DNA from: Branchiostoma floridae
Lineage: Eukaryota > Chordata > Leptocardii > Amphioxiformes > Branchiostomatidae
Reading direction: 5' to 3'
NCBI RefSeq assembly: GCF_000003815.2
Contig: NC_049979.1
Location: 9,508,267 to 9,572,266 of the forward strand
Length of the DNA: 64,000 bases
In this document: piece after piece, positions 59,501-64,000 of the stretch
How the letters are laid out: each line of letters begins with the position of its first letter
Numbering within the stretch: position 1 is the stretch's first letter
The notes under the pieces: model-generated
Database searches by the model: none
What the model saw: only the letters and a program-made list of their open reading frames with translations
What the model was told of the DNA's origin: nothing
Translations under genes and position numbers: made by a program

Positions 59501-62500
59501 TTTCGTTACAATAATTATGCCTTTTTTTATTTCTAATTGATGATGTCATTTATACAGTAATTGTACATTATTTATAACATCATTGATGAAATAATTGTTT
59601 TTCCCATGCATTCTGTAGGCCATTAAAGCCATCAGATGTTTTGTTGACAGCTTGGAAAAAGTTTCGGAGGACCCAGAAATGTTGGCAAAATTAGGTGAGT
59701 ACTTTTTATTTTGTTTGCTTGTTTGAAGTCTAGTTTTAGTTTCTAAGAAAGGCTTTGACAGTCAGTTTATAGTTTGTATTGCATGCAGCTACAGGCAAAG
59801 CAACCTTTGTTGAATTATTATACACACATGTACATGTACTTACCAATTGTCATAGTAACAGTCAAAACACAAATACCACTTCAATTGACTTCAAGTATAC
59901 TTCTATGTGTCAAATGAAAATAGTAATTCTTGTGGCACCAACCACTTGTTTCCCGGTACAGAGAGTGAAGTGAACAGCCCAGGTACCACAGACAGCAGTG
60001 CAAGTGGCTGGACAGGATGGGCTGTCACCGGGGTGAGCTCGCTCACATCTAAGCTGTACAGGGGAGGCAACAAGCCAGCTCCAACAGCACCGGGCACACA
60101 GCAGCCACCTGGTGAGAATATCACTGGCTAACGTCTCCTTCCACTGGATGGGAGTTGTAGAGGAACTAAGAATTAGATTTGTATGATCACGGTATGATTG
60201 GAAAATGATTTAAGATGTAAAAGTATGATTGAAAATTGGCAAAATCCACATAGCGTACAAAATGCACAAAAAATCAATGAGATCTAAGGAACTACTAAAT
60301 AAATTAGTTGCTCCAAAGGCTTCTTGATGGCCACCACATGAGTGGAAAGCGGGTATGAGTGAGATATTTCATTATCATAACTTAAGAATGTTGCCTTGGG
60401 ACTTCTAAAACCAGACAGTCCTTGTGTCAACAATTTTGCTTGTTGTGAAATAACTGGATTTTAAAAGGCTTGTTGTGAAGCAACCAGATTTTAAGAGACG
60501 CAATACATAGTTCTGTTATCCCTAATGTAGCAAAGGCACCCAGTGCAGAGCCAGCACCCAGCCAGCCAGCCAACGCCCCAGTAAGCACCAGGCAAGAGCC
60601 TCAGGTAGAAGTAGAGGAGGAGGAGAGGGACTCTGATGATGGAGGAGGATGGGACAATGATACAGAAGATTGGGGCAGCATGGAGGTGGGTGATCCATTC
60701 AATGGCACAAAACTGGATTTTTACTCAAAAGGCCATTGATAGATTTATCCTACTTGCTGCTTTAAGTTGTTGTCAGTAACAAACACATATTTGCTATGTT
60801 CAAAGGTGTCTTGGACACTTAAATAGGCTATGTAACTTTGCACGGCTACAACAATGTATGATTTTATTGTGCCTACCTGCCTTCTTGTTAGCATTCAAAT
60901 GCAAGATGCATTTGAATTTTGGTAACAGCATTCCATTGGTTCAACTGAAATGTTCTAAATAGCAAACCTTAAAGTTAATACATTGTAGCACAATTATTCT
61001 TCTGTTTATGGTTTTAAAATTACTCAAAACAGCTTAGTGAGAACTGTCTGTAGCCCCCATGCATCAGCAAAAGATACCAGCGAATGAATGATTGAATGGT
61101 TGATTGTTTGAAAACAACCAACCTTTTGGGTTTGTTCTATAGGACTTCTCAGCCCCCAAACCCAGGGAGCCTGTGCAGAGATCTCCGCAGCTGTCCAGAC
61201 CAGGAAGTACCGCTGTACAGTCAGGCCCTGCAGACCCTGAAGACGAGATCTGGGCTGAACTCAAGGGGACAAAACAAGCTCAGAACACCATGGAGGTTTG
61301 TGTGGTCATCCCTTTTACAAAACAGTTTCATATGTGTTTTGTTGCATTGTTGAGTCATGTAAGATCCCAAACTGGGAATAGGAATTCCATGCACGCTTTT
61401 AGGCAGCCCGTTTAGCTAGCTGTACTAAGATTGTCAAGTTACTTAGATCGTCCTGAATGCAGTTTGACAAGTATGAAATTGTTTGTTTTTTTCTGATACC
61501 AACAATGATTAAACATGGGCAAAATTTTAGAGCACCTTAGTCTTTACACTTGTTTTATTGGAGAACAATGTATCATACAGGTTGATTTGGTAGACCAAAA
61601 GCCAAACTGTTTGGATGAAAAATGATGTTTCATTGCTATAGGATGACTTTGGTACAGAAGAGGCTGAAGGCTGGGGAGATGATGATGCTTGGGAGGACTT
61701 TGATGTACCCAAAAAGGTAACTTTAAAGTTATTGTGCTCAAGTACCATTGATAATTTGGTATACTTAGTAATTTTCAATTTTGCAAATCACCTAGTGAAC
61801 GAAGCATTGAATGTCAATCACAACATGTCGGCTTCTTTGTATAGCTTGTTCACATAATTAAATGATGATAAAATAATGATTCACAAATAGTGAATATCCA
61901 TACAGACAATATACATACTGGTAATTGCTAAAAGTACAGAAGCATCTTGAGAGTGAGCCCCATTCTGTTAGCATCCTGCTGGATGCCACTTGCATTACTG
62001 TGCTATGACTAATGCCTGCCCCTCCATGGCTCAGTCCTGAGGACATCTTGGCCTTGGTACAGGATCAGGGCAGGTTACAGCCGCTACAGCTGGGTACTTT
62101 CTACCCTGGGTCCGGGGACTTTCCACCAAGCAGAGGAGAGAAACTTGTTCTCAGTGTGTCGCTCAGAAGCAAGTCTTCATGATGCTTCATATGATTCTGT
62201 CTTTAATGCACTCCTTATAAATGGGCGTTATCTTTGGTCATTTTTGCTTGTGGGAATGAAGAAAAAAGCCTATTTTCAAATTTACCTGTTAACTCTTCTA
62301 CTATGAGGGAAAAACTTCTTGAAGTCATTACTCACACTTTTAGAAATTTTTTCTAGCCATATATGAGCTTATATCACCATTGCAGACACTGTAATGCTAT
62401 ATCTATATTTGTAACATAAATTATGATAATGACCTGCCTCATTAACATAATTACCCACCATTCCTACAGGCATCGGCCCCATCCAACAACCCGCCAAAAC

Positions 62501-63326
62501 TGGTCTCCTCCAATGCCTGGGATAATGAAGACTGGGGAGATGACATTACTACATCCTCAGCCTTACCTCCTGCTAGCTCCTACAACTGGGGTGGCAGTGG
62601 TGGGAATGATCCTTTCTCAGCAGTAAGTCTTGATACATTGCTTTGGGTCTGAATTTGTTTTGCGATGTTTTCAAATACTGTACATTCTTCATTTTCTCTA
62701 TCTTGCGCAATTGATGCAATGTTTTCCTCACTCAGAGCTCTGATACCAAGTCAGCCAAATCCACCAGTGTTTTAAGAAGTTCTTCTAGAAAACAGGACGA
62801 CTGGGGTGAGGTGGACAATAGCTGGGACTCGTGGGACAGTGCTGGAAGTAGCCAAAGTCAGTATTGCCGATTAGTCGATTCACATACTTCACATGAACTT
62901 CTGAAATAAGTGGCAGTATACTATTGTAGCCAATTTTGATTACTTGTTTTGCAGGTTGTAGTGTTTTTTTTACTTTCATTTTAAATACTTACAGCATTTT
63001 TGTCTTGCAATCAATCAATCGTTAAAATGTTAACCATTGAAATTACAGTACTAGTTTCACTGTTCATTGTGATGTATCTTATAAACTGGTATCAAATCAT
63101 ATCCACTAGTTTTTCAACTGACATAGTAGCCATTGACTGATGATCACACTGTATGTACATGTACATTGTTTATCCTTCTGTTTCAGGTAAAGGTAAAGAT
63201 GATGCCAGAAGACAACGGGAAGAGAAGCAGCAGCAAAGACGACAAGAGATGGAGAGAAAACGTGCCGAGAAGAAGTCTGGCAAAGGAGCCATGAAGCTTG
63301 GAGCCAAGAAAGTCGCTGTGGATTAG
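51965..63326 (+). CDS. SCYL1: SCYL1, N-terminal kinase-like protein (COPI-associated pseudokinase)
   Basis: Twenty coding exons: 51965-52078, 52405-52464, 53319-53399, 53627-53737, 54252-54478, 54726-54816, 55642-55797, 56237-56395, 56756-56863, 57180-57293, 57822-57977, 59223-59411, 59619-59694, 59962-60111, 60531-60685, 61143-61295, 61642-61716, 62470-62622, 62736-62856, 63187-63326. Phases close to give 862 residues (human 808). Residues 1-280 form a protein-kinase fold that cannot be catalytic: IHNN (135-138) replaces HRD and GVD (156-158) replaces DFG. HEAT repeats follow (about 281-560: [33 protein letters not shown]-like [13 protein letters not shown]). Then comes [16 protein letters not shown], an acidic Trp-rich tail ([21 protein letters not shown]) and a basic coiled coil ending [14 protein letters not shown]1 acts in Golgi-to-ER COPI traffic; the human C-terminal COPI-binding RKLD is not preserved exactly. 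No AATAAA is seen before the window ends, so the 3' UTR probably continues beyond it. Confidence 0.96.
52270..52290. repeat. Small perfect hairpin
   Basis: CAAGGAGCT, a TTT loop, then AGCTCCTTG, in SCYL1 intron 1. The arms share CAAGGAG with the dispersed CAAGGAGGTT motif. Confidence 0.8.
53473..53557. repeat. (TA)n / (GA)n microsatellite enclosing a copied splice-donor segment
   Basis: Alternating TA runs flank a GA run and the 17-mer GAGACCCAGGTGAGTTT (53495-53511). That 17-mer is identical to the exon 2/intron 2 junction of SCYL1 at 52456-52472. It lies in SCYL1 intron 3. Confidence 0.8.
58011..58964. mobile_element. 954-bp Mutator-like MITE with identical 138-bp TIRs
   Basis: The arm at 58011-58148 begins TAGCCTCCATAGCAGG and is the exact reverse complement of 58827-58964, without a single mismatch over 138 bp. 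The 9-bp direct repeat AGCATTCAC flanks it (58002-58010 and 58965-58973). Long TIRs and a 9-bp duplication are the hallmarks of Mutator-like elements (MULEs). The 678-bp interior has no transposase, is CpG-rich, and contains a possible captured first exon at 58447-58494. It sits in SCYL1 intron 11, 33 bp after the exon 11 donor. Identical arms imply very recent insertion. Confidence 0.92.
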
Positions 63327-64000
63327 ATGTCCTTAGGTCATATCACATCAACTGTTTACAATTTTAGTTTTAACATTGTGGGACTGATAAATCAGGTGGG
63401 GCGGGTACATCAAAAGCACTGGGACAAATGCTTGACAACGGTACATCATATACTTTCCATAGACAAGAAAATTTGATGATGACTCCAGGAATGTTGCTTA
63501 GAACAGAATCATGTCTTGACCGAACACCTCATAACAAACCTTTCCATTCCACATACTGGTAAACAGAAATTTGAGGCAACTGGCTTCTCTGGAATACATA
63601 TAGACTACAATAACATTGCAGAAATGGCCAGATGTAGTGCAAAAGCATATATTCTGTACAGTGTGTAATGTAAAAGTACTATGAGCCATTTATTTGTAAA
63701 TCTCAAATATTTTAAACGTAGATAGGAATTAATCAATGGAAGATGTGAAAAAGATGTAAGATGATAAAATTGTACCTTCTTCGGCTTCGTCTTAGTTGTA
63801 TTCATGATCAATCATACTCCACTATAGCAAATATTCGGACAACTTTCTTAGGATCTACAAATGTTAGTCTTCCTTGTTTTGTCATGAAATCATTAATTTT
63901 AAATGTGCAAGGCATTGATATATACCAAGTCAAAAGTAAGGTTAGGTACCATGATGTATGTGTTCTATTGCTGGTACAATAGCACAATGCTTTTGCGATT
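63327..64000 (+). other. SCYL1 3' UTR / downstream sequence
   Basis: Sequence after the SCYL1 stop to the window end. I see no canonical poly(A) hexamer on the + strand and no further gene. Confidence 0.4.

Overview
This window is animal nuclear DNA: AT-rich, with many short exons bounded by GT-AG introns, AATAAA poly(A) signals, and many small non-autonomous DNA transposons (MITEs). The genes are clear one-to-one relatives of vertebrate genes, but have invertebrate-style differences, such as a 741-residue menin against about 610 in human. Gene content and repeat style best fit a cephalochordate (amphioxus, Branchiostoma). That species call is inference; no rRNA or mitochondrial marker is present to confirm it. 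I reconstructed the coding exons by hand, using splice sites, reading phase and recalled human homologues.

Layout. (1) 1-7.6 kb, a respiratory-chain cluster: the last two exons of DMAC2L (ATP5S, factor B; + strand) run tail-to-tail into DMAC2 (ATP5SL, complex I assembly; - strand). DMAC2 lies head-to-head with COX7A (complex IV subunit; + strand) across a 267-bp promoter with CCAAT boxes and a YY1-type site. (2) 7.6-10 kb: three MITE-like elements or fragments and a GC-rich promoter. (3) 10.4-23.1 kb: ANKEF1 (ankyrin/EF-hand protein; + strand), seven coding exons. (4) 23.1-28.4 kb: no confident gene. (5) 28.4-40.2 kb: MEN1 (menin; - strand) head-to-head with CLPTM1 (+ strand). Both start codons sit in TISU/YY1-like ATGGCGG contexts. 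(6) 41.7-45.3 kb: a tiny four-exon - strand gene, apparently unrecognised, predicted to encode a 71-residue secreted, GPI-anchor-like glycopeptide. It may have an alternative N-terminal exon. (7) 47.2-63.3 kb: BPNT1 (PAP phosphatase; - strand) head-to-head with SCYL1 (COPI-associated pseudokinase; + strand). A very young Mutator-like element with identical 138-bp inverted repeats and a 9-bp target duplication lies in SCYL1 intron 11.

All three divergent pairs are spaced less than about 0.55 kb apart, so shared bidirectional promoters are a theme. The genes do not form one pathway: three serve oxidative phosphorylation, menin acts in chromatin, CLPTM1 in the ER/membrane, BPNT1 in sulfur-nucleotide turnover and SCYL1 in Golgi-ER traffic. 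The neighbourhood recalls human 11q13 (MEN1, SCYL1) and 19q13 (CLPTM1, DMAC2, COX7A1), which suggests an old chordate linkage group.
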